Assembly: GCA_033557835.1 (NCBI GenBank)
Contig: JAWQRO010000383.1
Coordinates: 1 to 40,606 of the forward strand
Source: Helochares maculicollis
Lineage: Eukaryota > Arthropoda > Insecta > Coleoptera > Hydrophilidae
Length of the DNA: 40,606 nucleotides
Direction: 5' to 3'
Each line of letters starts with the position of its first letter. Position 1 is the stretch's first letter. Of the stretch, positions 1 through 13,883 are shown in pieces. The position numbers were made by a program, and so were the translations under genes. The notes under the pieces are model-generated. The model worked only from the letters and a program-made list of their open reading frames with translations, was not told where the DNA came from and did no database searches.

Positions 1-3000
1 ATATATATTTTATGTACAAAAACACATCATTGTATATAGTCAAAACCACAAATTAAAAAGGCCAACAATTATAAATATAGTTTAAATTAAATTTCTTTTA
101 TTAAATTAGCTGACTCTTGAAATTAAAAAGGAAAACACATAATGGTAAAGACATGATGGTAGTTATTTTAATTAAGAGGTCTGAGAGGTGGGTACTCTCT
201 TAGCTATTGCAATCTTGTGTAACGTTAAACAGCTAATTTTACTTGCATTTCGAAAAGTACATGCTTCTCAGCAATACACAACATGCAGTCCTGTGAGAAA
301 CGCTGCCGGCAATCTGCAACTAAATAGCGCGGAATATAGATGGCGCCTCATTGCCACGCTCTAGACTAGCGAAATTGGATTCTAGAACTGTAGAAAAGTT
401 TTTCTTTGACAAGTTTTGATCATTAATCTGATGATCAACGTCGCTGAAGTGAATAAATGAATTAGCGAGAGGAAAAAATTACACTGCAAAAAACTTTAAT
501 AACTTGCAAACAACTTAACCTTGCGAAACTTATTGCCAACTCCTAATAGTACAAGTAATTTGTTAGTCCATCGCTAATATCCTGACTGATCGATAATTTG
601 TAAATCTATCTCTATTTTTTAACGTCTCGGTAATTTGTTAACACAACTTAAATGTAGGATGTAGGTTAATGTAGGTCTAATGCTTAGCTATTTACACAGT
701 CGATTTCTTAAGGTGCCATTTTTGAATTATTATTTCATACGAGTTTTTAGACCATCTTCATTTATAGATTACGCTAACTTCTGAACAGTTTGCTTAATTG
801 GTTAAATATTGATCGATTAGTATCTTATCGCGTAGGGGTTATGAATAACAAATTAAATACAAAACGGAATTACTCACATTAGCTAGCATCAATATAATAT
901 GCATGCCTGTAGATCGCTTTCTTTTACAATTAAAGGAAGTATTATGTTCTTAATTGGATAATTGTTGGTTTACTGCAAGATCCTTTTTAACGTTGCCGCT
1001 TAAGATAACCTCAATATATGAACTATGTCGTTGTGAGCAGTCGTTAAAATTCAGTTTCTCTTCTAAGAGAGATAAATTTTTATTGCAGTAAACAGAGCAA
1101 GCGAATTATTTTTACAATTAGGCTTTGTAAGTCAATTTCGAAAATTTTATTCGTGGTTCATACGATATGAAACAAATGTACATTAGTTAATCTTCTAATA
1201 TTTATCATTGGTATAAATTAATATTAATTTCCAATATGTAATATTCATTGATTTGTGTAATAAATGTCTCTAATTCTGAACATGACAGGCTCTATGTAAA
1301 TTTATTTGATGCCGTACTTGATCAAACCTACTACATGACACAGGTGAAACGTTTGCCTTACGAATTTCGAATTAATCCAATGACTGGGTTTAATTTCGTG
1401 GTTTCCCTCAGTAATTGTGTTGTTCTAATGATAACTTAGACCAGTTTGTGATGTTTGCCCCGTACACAATCTAATGCTTTTTGAAGGGCCATTGAGCTTG
1501 GTGACGGCAGGCGGGGATCTAACTTTGTTCAGCCGTTACTCCCAACGAAATTAATGCGGAATTATGAAGTGTTTCAGCTGTCAACGTCAAGGGGGCGTCG
1601 TTCAGAACGCCCCTTCACACCCACAAAAAAACAAATCATCGCTTGTTCGGGACATGAAAATTTCGTCGGTTTTTTATATTATCCAACAATTATTACACGT
1701 TTCTTTATTTTCGTAACGTTCCCTTGTTGACAAAAATATAACAAATAGCTATTTAAAACCGGGAATTTTTTATTCACAAAAATATTTTTTTTTATATTAA
1801 AAGGAGATCATTCTAGATCCATTTCAATAAGGATTGCAAGAAAAACATCTTTTGTGGACCGCCCTTAGACATACAGAAATCATTCATTTATACATAAATG
1901 TATCAAACTTGTGCATTCGCAGCTCATTACACTAAAAAATATTGCCCAGCTTAAGCAGAGCCGTAAAAGCCCGAAAAGTTTCACCGCCAATTAAATAAAA
2001 TATAAAACTAAAGTTGTTTGTCGGCAAATTACTTAAAAACACACGAATTTCCTGGGGAACAGTAGAATGTTTCTAGCTGTGAAAACAAACGCCAGGCTCT
2101 CATATAAAAGGTAGTTGCGGTGAAGGATATAAAAACATAGATAAAAGGAAGACGAAAAGGCGGTGATTCCCAGCCGGAACGCAGCGTAGGGCTGGTGGAA
2201 AAGGGAAAAGGATTAGAGCGCATAATAACGCTACGTAAATATTTTCCAAGTCGTTGTTTTGTTTATTTCCAACTTTACCATCACAGCTCTTTCCGCCTTT
2301 CGTAGTCAGTCAAAATTTTCTGTAAATAAGCGATACAACGTAATTTAATTAAAACATATATTTTCGTTAAGCGCAAAACAATAACTTTTTGAATTTAAAT
2401 ACGGTCTAAATTAACAATCGGGTTACCATATAAATAGTTGAATTCAAACGCTCCTGTAATCGCATTAAGGTGTACCATCCCAAAAAACGCGGGATTAATT
2501 ATTTTTTGTTGATAAATTCCACGTGATGCTAACAAAACCAGACGTTTTATTACAGAACCGACCATTAGAATCGAAAATTAAACCAGAACCCGCCGGATTA
2601 AGACGTTAAAATGCGTTAAAATACCCAAGAATTAAATATATTTTAAATTAGAAATATTTACCTAATACCCGTCCACATTAAAACTGGTTTAATTAAAATA
2701 TATAATTCACCTAAAATTCGGATTTTATGGTCAGTTTTATGCTCTTCTTGATTAGGTTTTTTTCGTAGTCGACATTAATTAAGTTGTGTACCGGTCCAGC
2801 CAAGCCGCTGTATATGAGATATTTGTTCGGTAGACTGTAACAAAAATAATTTCCACGTCTGTACGAATCACGTAAAATACAAACAAAAAGCAGCTGGAGA
2901 TGTTATCACCTTAATTAAATTTTAATCGCGCCATATAACTAAATTAATTATCATATTTCCAGTGAACTGGCTCTCGAAACTTACACGTTTTCGTTACGGC

Positions 3001-6000
3001 GAGATTACAAGAAATTAAAATTATCTTATTAGGCTCTTTTTATTGCCGAATTTGGTTATAGAGTCACACATTTAATGTATTTGCGTGATAAGCAACGAAT
3101 TTAGAGGTTGTTACCTGAAGATTTTTTTCCAAGAGGAAATCTTATCGAACGAATTGGTGTGAGGAAAGTCATGGCTTTGTAATGAGGCAATGCACTTTTA
3201 TGCTTTGTACGTGAACTTACTGCAGATGCTTACATAAAGTAAATTTAAGGTGACTCGCTGGGTGGTCTAAAAAATTTCTGATTTTCGTAATAATCCTTTT
3301 AGACTTATTAAGAGTATTTATAGTAGGCTTAGATATTATACACCGGATTAAATGTCACAACTGGATCCAGCACGCTCAGAGAGCAAACTCCAAGAAACTT
3401 AGGTTGTCTTCCTTGATACGTGAGATTAGATCGAACTAAAAATAATCTAAGAGCCAGTTATCAGGGATAAATTTTAAGGCGGCTTCTCCTCCAGAAACGG
3501 AAACGCGGAGCTTTAGCCCCACTAAGCCTACAAGATCTACGTTCACCTCGAACACTATAAAACTATCAGGAAGAATTTTTCATGGTCTGACCGTAAACCG
3601 CCTTTTCGCTTGATATATCTCTCCCTCTGTGACCGCGATTCTTTTCCTATTTTAAAAGGAATGCTGTGTTGGAGGGGGCACCTTATTTTAAAAGAATATA
3701 ACTCTATCCGATGCCACGTAGGCCGTTCGGCATCATTAATTCAACATCGCAAACTTCCGGCTTAAAGAATTGATTGTATTTTTAATGCGGTTGTATATAA
3801 GGTAGGCTTTCGCTTTTGTACTTCCTGCGCCTTGCTTTTGCCACTCTAGCTATTTCTCCCTATGTTTACAGATCAAATCAGGTAGCTAACTTGGATTTTG
3901 TAATTTATCTCAAAGCAGCTGAATTTAAATTTTGCATTTTCCGCTGCAATTTGTACATTTTGTGGCAACTTACCATATTTGATGCTTATATATAGCAAGC
4001 GGATGAATGCTCTACAAATTGCTTGTAAAAACTGAAAGAATACGTTTAGCAGCCGGTGGAGAACAATCAAAAGTCTAAAAACTGAAATTTTTAAAGGAGT
4101 GGTATTTGAACTGCTTTGTATTGCAGTGAACCTATTTATAAGGGTATTTCTAAATTTTATTCCATTGCAAGCACCCAATAAGAATTTTCAGAAATTACGG
4201 CAATAAACTTTAAATCGGCTTTGAATTTTAAAGAGAAATTACGCAAGTGTAACGATTTATTGCAGTTCGAACTTCTGAGAACTTAAAATTAAATTTCACT
4301 TGAAGTAAAGTGGCATCATAAGTGGATTTTCATATTATAAACTGATTCGCCCTAACAGGGGTGGCAGGCGCGAGAGGGCGATCCGCTTAAAGAATACAAA
4401 GTCGCAAAACTCTATTCAATGGTACTTTGTAAATTTTAAACTTGCACAATACTTTTAGGTAATTTTTGGAAAGTCTCTTCCTTGGGACCTGCGTTCCTGT
4501 GTCCCTTACCTATCCTTCACCCCCCCGTATCCACGAGCGCGCATTCAAGTTAGACCTTCGCGGTCGCATTTTATATAATAACCCCGGCAGCGAAAAGTTG
4601 GGGGTGAACATTTCAATTAGCAACTTTGTTCTGAGGTCTCTCTTTCTTATTAAATGGAAGACGCGTAAGGAACGGGATGGGAAGACGTGCGACCTTTCTT
4701 GTAGGGCCCCTTAAGAGTTTTCTCTTTTAAATTTATGTCCAACTTTTAATCGCACATAAATTTAAAGGATTAAATTCACTTCAAGAAAGAAAACATGAAG
4801 TTTAGCAGAGCTTTAATATTAGGAAGAAAGGAAGGGGGAAGAATTGGAGCTTAGAAAATTGTGGTAATCTTGGATATGGTTTGTACGGCACAGCCGATAA
4901 TTGGTGTATTTTAATTTTTCGGTCTTTTAGGAAGTAAATCAATCGAATCGTTTTCAAAAAGCTGTGTTAGAAGAAAATTTGCTATGTCAGTGTTCTTCTC
5001 CATAAGAGATTTTTGTTTGTAAGAGCTTTGTATTAACACAACCAGTTATTATTTAGCGCTTGGCTCAAGCACAAGCTTCCCTCTTCGCCACTGTGTACAT
5101 TTGTTTGGTAAATAAAAACATAAAAAGTGGGGATTTAAAGACAGCTATTAGTATTGAATGCTTTCAGAACCTCATACTATCGGTATCTGTCCTTTTCTTA
5201 CAAAACCAAGTAATAGCAGGTCTTTGTAATAGCAATAGGAGCATTTCAACTACCTCAGGGACCGTGTAAACTGCAGTAGTCCACATCCCGGGCAGTAAAT
5301 TCGCAGAATTGTCGCAGTAGATTTCGGTGCTCCGTTAAATATTATCGCCCTACTAATTCTCTGGTGAATTATTGAAATTGCTCTTCTAAAATACTTATAG
5401 TGCCCAGGATCTTTGGCCGTCTCTAGAGCCATCGAACAAGGGTGTTAGTTGAAAGTGGTGAATCGTTGAACTTGGAGTTATTTGGAGTTTACACTCCAGC
5501 TTGTAGGTACGTAGAATGCGAATCGATAGAACAATAAACGAATGATTTATGGAGCGTTTGTAGTGTAAATCGAAGGTAGTTGTTTGCTGAATTATTCTTT
5601 TTAGTGTTATCGCAGGATGCGCGTTTTATTCGATCTAAAATTCGAAACGTTGCTTGAAATCAAAGTGAATTTGAAAAAAAACCAAAAATTCAGAAAGAGG
5701 TTTATATTGATTGAATCTAAAATTGTTTTCTAGAAAACATACGCACATGAAATTTGAACCTCCTACTTGAGGCACACAAGTCACAATACAATTGCATTAG
5801 CCAGGGATCTTTCACGTTTTTGATTTGCAAAAAATGTTGACCAAAACGTGTGAAAATCCCATGCATCTAAACAAAAAAGTTCTAGCGGTGATCGACACAA
5901 GCTGAAATTGCGCAGAGATGTGAAAATTCATCAAAACATCGAAGTTAAAACGTTACATGATCGCAATGCCTTTCAATACGCGAGAATGCAAAAATAAAGA

Positions 6001-6221
6001 TAAAAAACCTAAACGTAAAACTGCACGGAAAAATTTAAATTCAAATTAAAAGTAAATCAAAATCGAGAAGAGCAATTCAAAACCGGTCGAAGCTCGCGAA
6101 AATTAAACCCATTGAATCAAACTAGTTATATCCATTATCCTTGTATCTGGAAGCAAGATTTACAAAACTACGTGGGCCGAATGCGCTCGGACCTCAATTC
6201 TGATAGCATATCTTTCGTTTA
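1..6221. other. Non-coding AT-rich DNA, no gene recognised
   Basis: All frames here are short (up to 101 codons) and show no domain. Two patches are richer and less AT-biased, 3470-3740 and 4490-4710, the latter with a C7 run at 4521 region. They could be conserved regulatory DNA but nothing specific is recognised. Confidence 0.6.
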
Positions 6222-6358
6222 TAATTAAATAGGGACGGGCGAGCATATAAAATACGTCCAAGCTGGGCTCGGCCGAAAAACCGTAATGTATTACATTTTA
6301 GATGTTATTATTTCGGCTTTGTTGCTTGAAATCAAAATGCTCCGTCCCTAGATTCAAT
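6222..6358. repeat. Short inverted-repeat unit, possible tiny MITE
   Basis: TAGGGACGG at 6230-6238 is the exact reverse complement of 6342-6350. The similarity extends inward (GGGCGAGCAT against GGAGCATT) and outward (AATTAAA against AATTGAATC). The enclosed ~100 bp contain no frame of note. It may be the degraded end pair of a small non-autonomous element. Confidence 0.4.
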
Positions 6359-8754
6359 TTGTATTTATATATGTATGTGCATATTAAATAAACCTTGTCA
6401 CATTACAACATATACAGCACGTACGGGTTTAATATTATTTAATCCTATTAAAATTAGGTGTATTCAGAGAAGGCATATAGGTGTGTATAGGATAGATATT
6501 GTATATCATTGATGTTATAACAAGTTTTCGAGCAGATAAAGGATATTCTGATATTCTAGTTTCGTCTATAATGCAACAGCGGCTTCGTTTATGCAAGCAA
6601 CGAACGCGAACGGTCTCCCGCAATGTTTGAACCGTTCAAGAACACGTTATTTAGTACTAGAGGTACTTTGCTGTGAATGTGTTATGATACGATACTCCTT
6701 GTTAAAGCCACCTAGAGTATTACATATCATGCAGCAACTAAGTCTAGTTAGCCTTGCTTAGGGAATTGCCGACCAAATACGTTCAGGTGATCTAATTCGC
6801 TGGATATTAGGTTTCTGTTTAGGTACCAGATGGTTGCGTAAAAACAATCATCAAGGATAATGCTTAAAAAAAATGTCTTATTGTCATATCGATTTATTAT
6901 TAATTGTCCGATGGATATTGTGAGGCGTGCCTGAGTAATAATTTTTATCGTTACAGGAAGTGATGGTTGTGACATAGTATCACGTTTTAGTTGGATATGG
7001 AATTCGGGTTCATATTACCCGCAAAAGTCATTGTTTAATTTGTATTATTGTAGGAGTAGCAGTTGTCCCAAATATGCCACTGGTTAATTTTAAGACTATG
7101 TGACTACATTTTACAGCTGTGCAGTAGGTCTTTAATTTGAAATCTAGCGATCATTACTTCGAAATCTATCGCTTAATATCCTGTAAATTGTGATAAACCA
7201 ATCATTTTTATAATATTATAAAAAAATTCATTGTTTATTGTGCATCAATTTTAAATAACTCGTTACTGTTAAAAATGAACAGTTCTAAGTGGTAGATTGC
7301 TTGGAAAGCAGTTTTAGTGTCAACGAGTAAATTTGCAGTGTTTCTGTCGGCGGTTCTGCAACCTAATCCTCAGAAAATTTCATTAATCAACATGCAGTCA
7401 TCAGTGACGAAATGCAAAAGTAATGGGCTTAGTTTCCGCCGACATCGTTGAAATATACAGTATTCGTATTCACTGGTGTTATGTTACACATTATTCATCG
7501 TAATATTAGGAGCGTTTTGTTTCTAACCATTTATTGTTTCATCTAAAAAATTGATTTTAATCTTGACGAAATGACTACTTAGAACAAAAGTTTTAACTAT
7601 TTCAGTCTATATTGACTTCCGTTCTGATTTTTATAAATTTTTAATTGAAATTATCAGCTTGACTTGCACAAAGAATGAATTCGTAATCACAACAGCTAAG
7701 TAAGCGCTAGATTTATTTGTTACAAGAAATATGCTTCATTTAAATAGCCTTGTTGATGTGTTTCAACATATTTGTTGAGTGTAGCGATAAACCCAGCGCA
7801 GGCGCACTGAAGATGATTATAGGGATATCGTTACCTGTTAAAACGAATACTTTCTGCTAAGTTTCTATTTTAGTAGTTAAAGTAGTACGTAAAAAATTAA
7901 GTAACAAGACCTGAAACGAACAACAAAGTTAGACTATTGAGTTAAATTTAAGTTGCTCTAGGATTTTAAAACTAAAACGGTAACATACCTACAATTTATG
8001 TAAGGAAGTCTTATTACACGAATTTTCACATTTTTCTGTTTCTATTAGATGAAGACTTTTGTGATCATAAAAAGTTTTGGTTTTGGAACTAAAAACGAGG
8101 ATTGACTATGATGGCGGCATTTCTATGCAGATAAGAGTGCTGTTGTGACTGCAATTTGTTCTTTAATCGCATGATCTATCGGAGCTACATCTAATATGCT
8201 AAATTAACTAAATTTTCGTTATATTTATTTATATGTGAAAATGTGCTGATCGTTTTCAAATGACTGTTCTAAACTTGAGTTTATCAATGCAATACCCTCA
8301 ATATACATGCATATTAATATTATATCAACAGGGAAATAATTTCTATAACTGTAAGTTAGTAAATGCTGGTCTTTTACTTCGTAAATATCTTGAGACACAA
8401 TAATATGGGTAAAATGACCTATTAGATTTGAAATATTTGATCAATACCTGCCAATCAATAAACGCATTTGAGTTAAAAAATCGCATAAAGTATAATTAGC
8501 TCAATTATCTAATAAAATATAAGCGTTTATTGAAATAGCAATCCATAAATTAAACAGACAGTTTGAATTACAATAATATTAATTGTAATGTTTAGGCAAC
8601 AGATATAAATACATCAAATAAATAATATGTATAGCTGTGTACTAGAAAGTTATTTAAAATTTACAGCCCTCATAATGTATTCAAAATTGGCACTTTTTAG
8701 CAGCATTTTTAATAGCACTAGACTGCTTGTAAAATACATTTATGAAGTGCATAC
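6359..8754. other. Non-coding DNA, no gene recognised
   Basis: Short frames only (up to 75 codons). Apart from the 7345-7444 inverted repeat I see nothing structured. Confidence 0.6.
7345..7444. repeat. Inverted repeat TGTCGGCGG / CCGCCGACA
   Basis: Two exact 9-bp GC-rich arms at 7345-7353 and 7436-7444 stand out in AT-rich DNA. Just outside lie a second pair, TCAACGA (~7320) and TCGTTGA (~7446). The spacer is 82 bp. Confidence 0.4.
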
Positions 8755-8779
8755 AAGTATTTCTAGTAGAGCCAACGAA

Positions 8780-9640
8780 TCGTTAAACGGTCTAAAACGG
8801 TCAAGAGCCTGCTTGGTACGCCATTCCACAGCAACGATAAAAAGTCCAGTCTGCCCGTAATTTTCCTCCAAGGATATGAAAAATTCAAGAACGAACTAAA
8901 AGTGCATTGCCTTTGAAAATTCCAAATTTCTCAACGGCCCAACGCCCAAAGCAGGCAGCCAACAGCAGCTCGGAAGTAATTGGTCGCAGTTGCTCCATCT
9001 TATAAATAAACATTGATTAACTTAGTTATAAAGCATCTAAACTTGAATACCAGGAGCAGGAGGAGTTCCTAACTAGCCTAACGAACGAATGGAGCAGAAA
9101 TGTCGCTTGATTTATCGATTATATACAAGCGGCAGTCGATGAAGTGTGCACAACGGCAACTACCAAACTGGGAATTGGAGAATTAAAAGTTCACCCTGTG
9201 CGACAGTTCGGCTTGCGCTTTGAATTAGCCAAAGCCTTGTTTTCGCAAAGCTCGCTGCTTGGTTGGTCTGGCCAAAGCGCAAAAAATTAATTTAAAAAAA
9301 CTTTCCAATCTCACACTGCAGACTTTTTTTGAGGCATAGGGAAGGGAGATATTAAGGGCTACCTGCGAAATAAAGCGATTAAGAATTGGAAGAAATTTTT
9401 TTTCTCGGCACACCATATTGATTGGTTCCGCATTATCACGATCATTATGACGTTTAATAGCATGAAATAATGAAGAAAATTTAACAAGAGACCGCAATTT
9501 GTGCTCTGAAAGACTGTGGAGTTTTTGCCGGGACAGCTCTTCACTTAATAGGTCTTTAATTTTCTTGTTCCGCCTTCAGTATTTCTGCAACTGCTCCTGC
9601 ATTTAGTTTAGCGGCCATCGTGGGAATTTACGGGCAGATT
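8780..9640. pseudogene. Coding-like island, both strands, unassigned
   Basis: Composition here is richer and less monotonous than the surroundings. On + from ~8793, TVKSLLGTPFHSND and VIFLQGYEKFKNELKVHCL are read in one frame; then ENSKFLNGPTPKAGSQQQ in another; then from ~9050 YQEQEEFLTSLTNEWSRNV, one TGA, and FIDYIQAAVDEVCTTATTKL up to a TAA at ~9287. On -, from an ATG at ~9622 in good context, MAAKLNAGAVAEILKAEQE is followed after a frameshift by NKKIKDLLSEELSRQKLHSL, open to 9225. A 17-bp near-match TCTGCCCGTAA-TTTCC occurs inverted near 8848 and 9630. This could be a nested or rearranged transposon remnant; no family was recognised and chance cannot be excluded. Confidence 0.3.
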
Positions 9641-10602
9641 GAAGAGCGATCAGGAACGGGTTTGCCCCTTTTTTTGGTCGATTAGAAAACTGGATGCGAG
9701 AAAATGATCTACACGAGACGCTGTTTTGAACACTATACCTGCCATCATGACACGCATTTCTCCTTTATTTTTTACATGTATATTTAGTACGGTAGTGTAA
9801 GAATAAATGCACACGGTTTATTAATCATTCAAATCAATTATTTTTATAGTGTCAAGTTCCTATTATATACATCTTGTGTTTAGTCAAAACAAAATATAGG
9901 TAAAATTATTGGTATGTTTTTAATACTGCTTATTGCTTTGTAATCTCTCTAGTTGAAGCTCATCAAGTATGCATAAACCCTTTGAACCAAAAGATTAAAA
10001 TATTTGTGTATGTGTATAGGAATTTAGAATTCAAAGACCTAAAGGTTATTAGAATTTGGACGTTACAGGTTAAATAGATCCGAAATATAAATGCTTCGCT
10101 ACTGCAATATTTTATTCATAATTTTAAAATTGCTTTTGTTATGTTAAATTACAGTGGTAACACTTGCCTAAAAGTTATTTTTAGTTAGGGAATATAGCAT
10201 ATGGAGAGATAAACAAAAGCCCAAAAACTCAAACAGCAAGTCAATTTCTAGATGAAATTTTATCGATTGTAGCAAAATGATTAAACACTTTCAAAATGCG
10301 AGCTATTGCTGCAAGTACAGTTTATAACTTAAAATCAATTTGAAGCTATTGCATTAACTGTACGAGACAACTTTCCATATAAACATGCAATTGTTCACCG
10401 AAATTAAATTTCATAACAGTGAGTAAATCTGGAAACAGTTAGTGGCACTCCTCCGAACTTATAAAATCAATTACTAAGGAGTGTTTTCACAATGGTACAA
10501 TTGATAAGATTTTTTGGCACCTTGCGAAACGTATCGCTTAGAAACTTTCGAACCGCACCAAATTTGTCTCAGAGCAACAATGCTGCGAAAACAGTGCAAA
10601 CC

Positions 10603-10715
10603 CTAAATGGCGCAAACTGGAAATGGTTCAAACTTTGAAAGGTGTTCTCTTTAAATGGCGCAATCTCCAAATGGTGTGCTACAAACTATAAATGGTGTAA
10701 ATAATAAATGTCGTG
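10603..10715. repeat. Degenerate ~16-bp tandem repeat (AAATGGyGCAAaCT)
   Basis: AAATGG or a close variant starts at 10605, 10621, 10638 (AAAGGT), 10653, 10669, 10690 and 10706 (AAATGT). Spacings are 16, 17, 15, 16, 21 and 16. The following bases share GCGCAA, GTTCAA or GTGTAA. It is a short, old minisatellite-like array. Confidence 0.65.
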
Positions 10716-12066
10716 CGACGATCTTTTTGGTAAATAACGCAACTTTCACTCGACGTGACGACGACGGCGCTCGCTGTGCTGCGAGCATCTGATGACCAAA
10801 ATGGCTAGTCATGTTTCGATAAATGGAAATCTCATTACTTGAATAAAGCAGGTAACTAAAGCAGATTGTTTCGAAATTGCATTTGCAATAATAAATTGAA
10901 AAAAATATAGGCGAGGTGATTTAAATTAATTTGAACGTGGAGAATTTTCTCATTTTCCCCCGCTAAAGATGTGTCGTAAGCCACTAATAAAAAAATGAAA
11001 GATGTTTAAAAACCAACAGTTACCGGATTAAATCGACGTTTAATTGGCTGCTGCGATATTAACGTGATGCAGAGACGTAAAAATCCTATATACACGAGCT
11101 GACGATTCTAGAGTCGAGAGCTTTTCCACTTGAATGTTTACTCGTCGAGAGATGTTGAAAGAAATAATTTGTTGTTTTGCGACATTACAAGCGTGTAAAG
11201 TTAAGTGTTAATTGTTCTAACACGGTATTTAACAAGTGGTTTGGTAAGAGCACCCTTTTATCAGGTTTTCCTGGTCGTTTGTTATATTTTGCTGCATTTA
11301 TTTCATCAAACTATCCACAAAATGATCTATTATTTGAAAGCGCATTGATAAACAGCCATTCCTACTAATAACATATCATTTGTGAAAAATTGCAAGATAT
11401 TAATGAAGATTGAGGTGAAATTTATTCAATCACACATATTTCTTCATATATTTCTCGATAATTTGCTCTTTGATGAAAGTGCCTTGTGCTGCTTTCATTG
11501 GAAATCTAATCGTTCGCAATACCGTGATTTGAATCTTAGAGAGCTTTGTCTAAAAGCTGGTGTGTTCCAAAATCAATTACAGAGGTATCTGCTTAATGAT
11601 GTGTTAATACTTTAAACCGCTGTTTATTTTTGACACTGCTGATATTAGCATATTATCTTCATTAGCATTAAAAAGCATTCGACCATAGAAAATGCGTAAA
11701 ATTAACCAGTACCCAATATCAAGCGTATCTGTCAGCTACATCTATCTTAAATTAAATTTTCTCTAATAACAATAAACGTCCAGAAGATAATGAAGTAATA
11801 AAACGAAACATGAAACCCAAACACAACTTTTTTTATGCGCACTTAACCCGGGGAATATCGGCGATAGACAGTAAAATTTTATTGTTATGTCCCATTATTT
11901 TATGAAATTATCCAAAGAAATTTATTGTAATCGCAAGGAAACTCAATATTTTAACATTTATGTAAAACGACCCGAGAGCGACATGAAAAGCAACAAAAGA
12001 AATTAAACGAAAACATAATTTGCTCCTACGCGATCGGAATTCACGGCAATAAAAGTAAACGAGAAG

Positions 12067-12477
12067 TTAAGAGAATAAAGCAGCGATGATGAATTTTTCA
12101 ATCCGTATGTTTGCATATAAAACATTTTTTACTGAATTGCCTGGCAAATAGCAATTTCGTTTTGTTTGGAAATTGAAACCGAGGAAACGCCTGCGCTGCA
12201 CGAGCATGGGATAGGCATTTGCATATGTTTCGTTGACCCCGCACTTAATTACTGGGTGAAACAATGCAAGTAATAATTCACGATTCTTGTTCCGATTCAT
12301 TACTTTTTTGAACACATGCATGGCCATACTCTTGTGCGGCGTAACCGTACCGAAAGAAACGTCGATTTTAAAACGCGATCCAACCTGAAAAACCATCCGC
12401 TTAGGTAGCTTTTGCCTTGGGGTCGTGAAGTTCATGCATGGGAATTCATGTGGCGCTGTGCATGCCTTAGAATTCAT
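12067..12477 (-). other. Longest open frame in the window (136 codons), no recognised product
   Basis: An ATG-initiated frame without a recognised domain, signal peptide or repeat. It has Cys and Met scattered throughout and no codon bias that I can judge. In 40 kb of both strands a frame of this length is somewhat long for AT-rich DNA but not decisive. Local GC is higher than average (12180-12470), which alone lengthens random frames. I list it because it is the longest, not because I believe it is a gene. Confidence 0.15.
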
Positions 12478-13883
12478 AAATGGAATTAACGATCTGCACG
12501 TTAGAACAGAAAAAGCTAGCTTTCATCACAAATCTTTATCTTAAAACATGTCTCTGTGCAAGCGAATTATCAAAGATTGTCAACATTTCACACGAACGCC
12601 ACTTTGGGTTCTTAATTGCAACACGAAAATGTTTGTCATTCCCCCAAGTATATTTAGAATAAAGGAGGATAGATAATCATAGGACAACTAGCTTATATTA
12701 AATGACGTGTCGCGTGATCGCAACGACATCTGTGGCGGAAGCTACGCGTGTGTGGAATATTAGTATTGACACGAGTCAGCTGTATAGAAACTGAAACATT
12801 TGAGCTGACTGAAGAGATAAAGAAAGGACCCCCTTTACTGTCACTCAACCTAAACAATGGTTACCAAGTTAGAGTTGATAATGACTCTCGCATTAGAGGA
12901 AAAGCGGCTTAAAGTTCAACTCTTCGAGTTCATTTTCTCCTTTGAAAATCTACCTCCGTTTGAACTACAAATCCGTTCAAATTATAATCGAAATCGATCC
13001 TGACATTTTACTCTCTATATTTAGTTCGTAGAATTTCCAACCGATTTAAAATTACGTCAAAAATCCTTCACGAATAAAAACAAAAATAAACTTCAAGCCC
13101 ATAAAACTTTGCATACGATAATTGGCCTGCCAATACGATTATCTCTAACTTATTGATACTTCCCATCCTTTTTAAGCTGTCACGCTTCGCCGGTTATACG
13201 TTTATTGAATTCTCCGTGCATTGTTTACTTCCACACTTCGACTATCGCTGCTCGTGCTGAAGTATACGTAATACATACTGAACAACGAACGACCCCTTAA
13301 AAATCTATGCAGAAAGAGGCTATACCACGTCTGCTCAAGCATGTGATATACAGAACTCATGTGCATCGCACTTGAATTGAATGTGATATGTACATACAAC
13401 GAGATTCGCAATTCCAGATAGAGACGTCTCAGGCTATGCTTTCTCGGCTTTATAACGATCTTTTACTGTAATACAATTATTTACGACAATAAGGAATGCA
13501 AGGCTTGTAAGATGCTAGTAGATGTAGATCGTCCTTACATGGAAACATTTATATGTCGAATGCTCGTGCTTAATGTTCTGTTTGCTAAAAAGGGGCCATT
13601 AATATTATCGCGAGTTTGACTGGCGTTTCCTAACTGGCAAAACGTTTCCTTGGAAAAATCTAGTTTTAAACTCGAAATAATTTCAGAATATATTTGTTGA
13701 TTCTCTTAAAATTGATGCATTGGTATATTCAGATTGACATTTAAAAAGCGTCTCAACATTTCCAACAAGTTGTTAATTAATTACTAATGAAATTAATGGT
13801 CCTACTTTTAAATACCATGCTACTCAAATCAATCTTGTTTTCTTTATTCTTTTGAATTTTGAACTACAATCGAATGTAGGCAT

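Larger units (their letters stand above)
9690..13827. other. Probable intergenic or 5'UTR-intron DNA
   Basis: It contains the 16-bp repeat at 10603-10715, followed by a CpG-rich patch at 10735-10800 (repeated GACG and GCTCGC), and the 136-codon - strand frame at 12067-12477. An untranslated first exon for the gene at 15174 could lie here, but no unique candidate donor stands out. Confidence 0.5.

Noticed and set aside
3873..4178. 101-codon - frame as a gene
   Set aside because: No domain or signal; hydrophobic and aromatic content is typical of random AT-rich frames.
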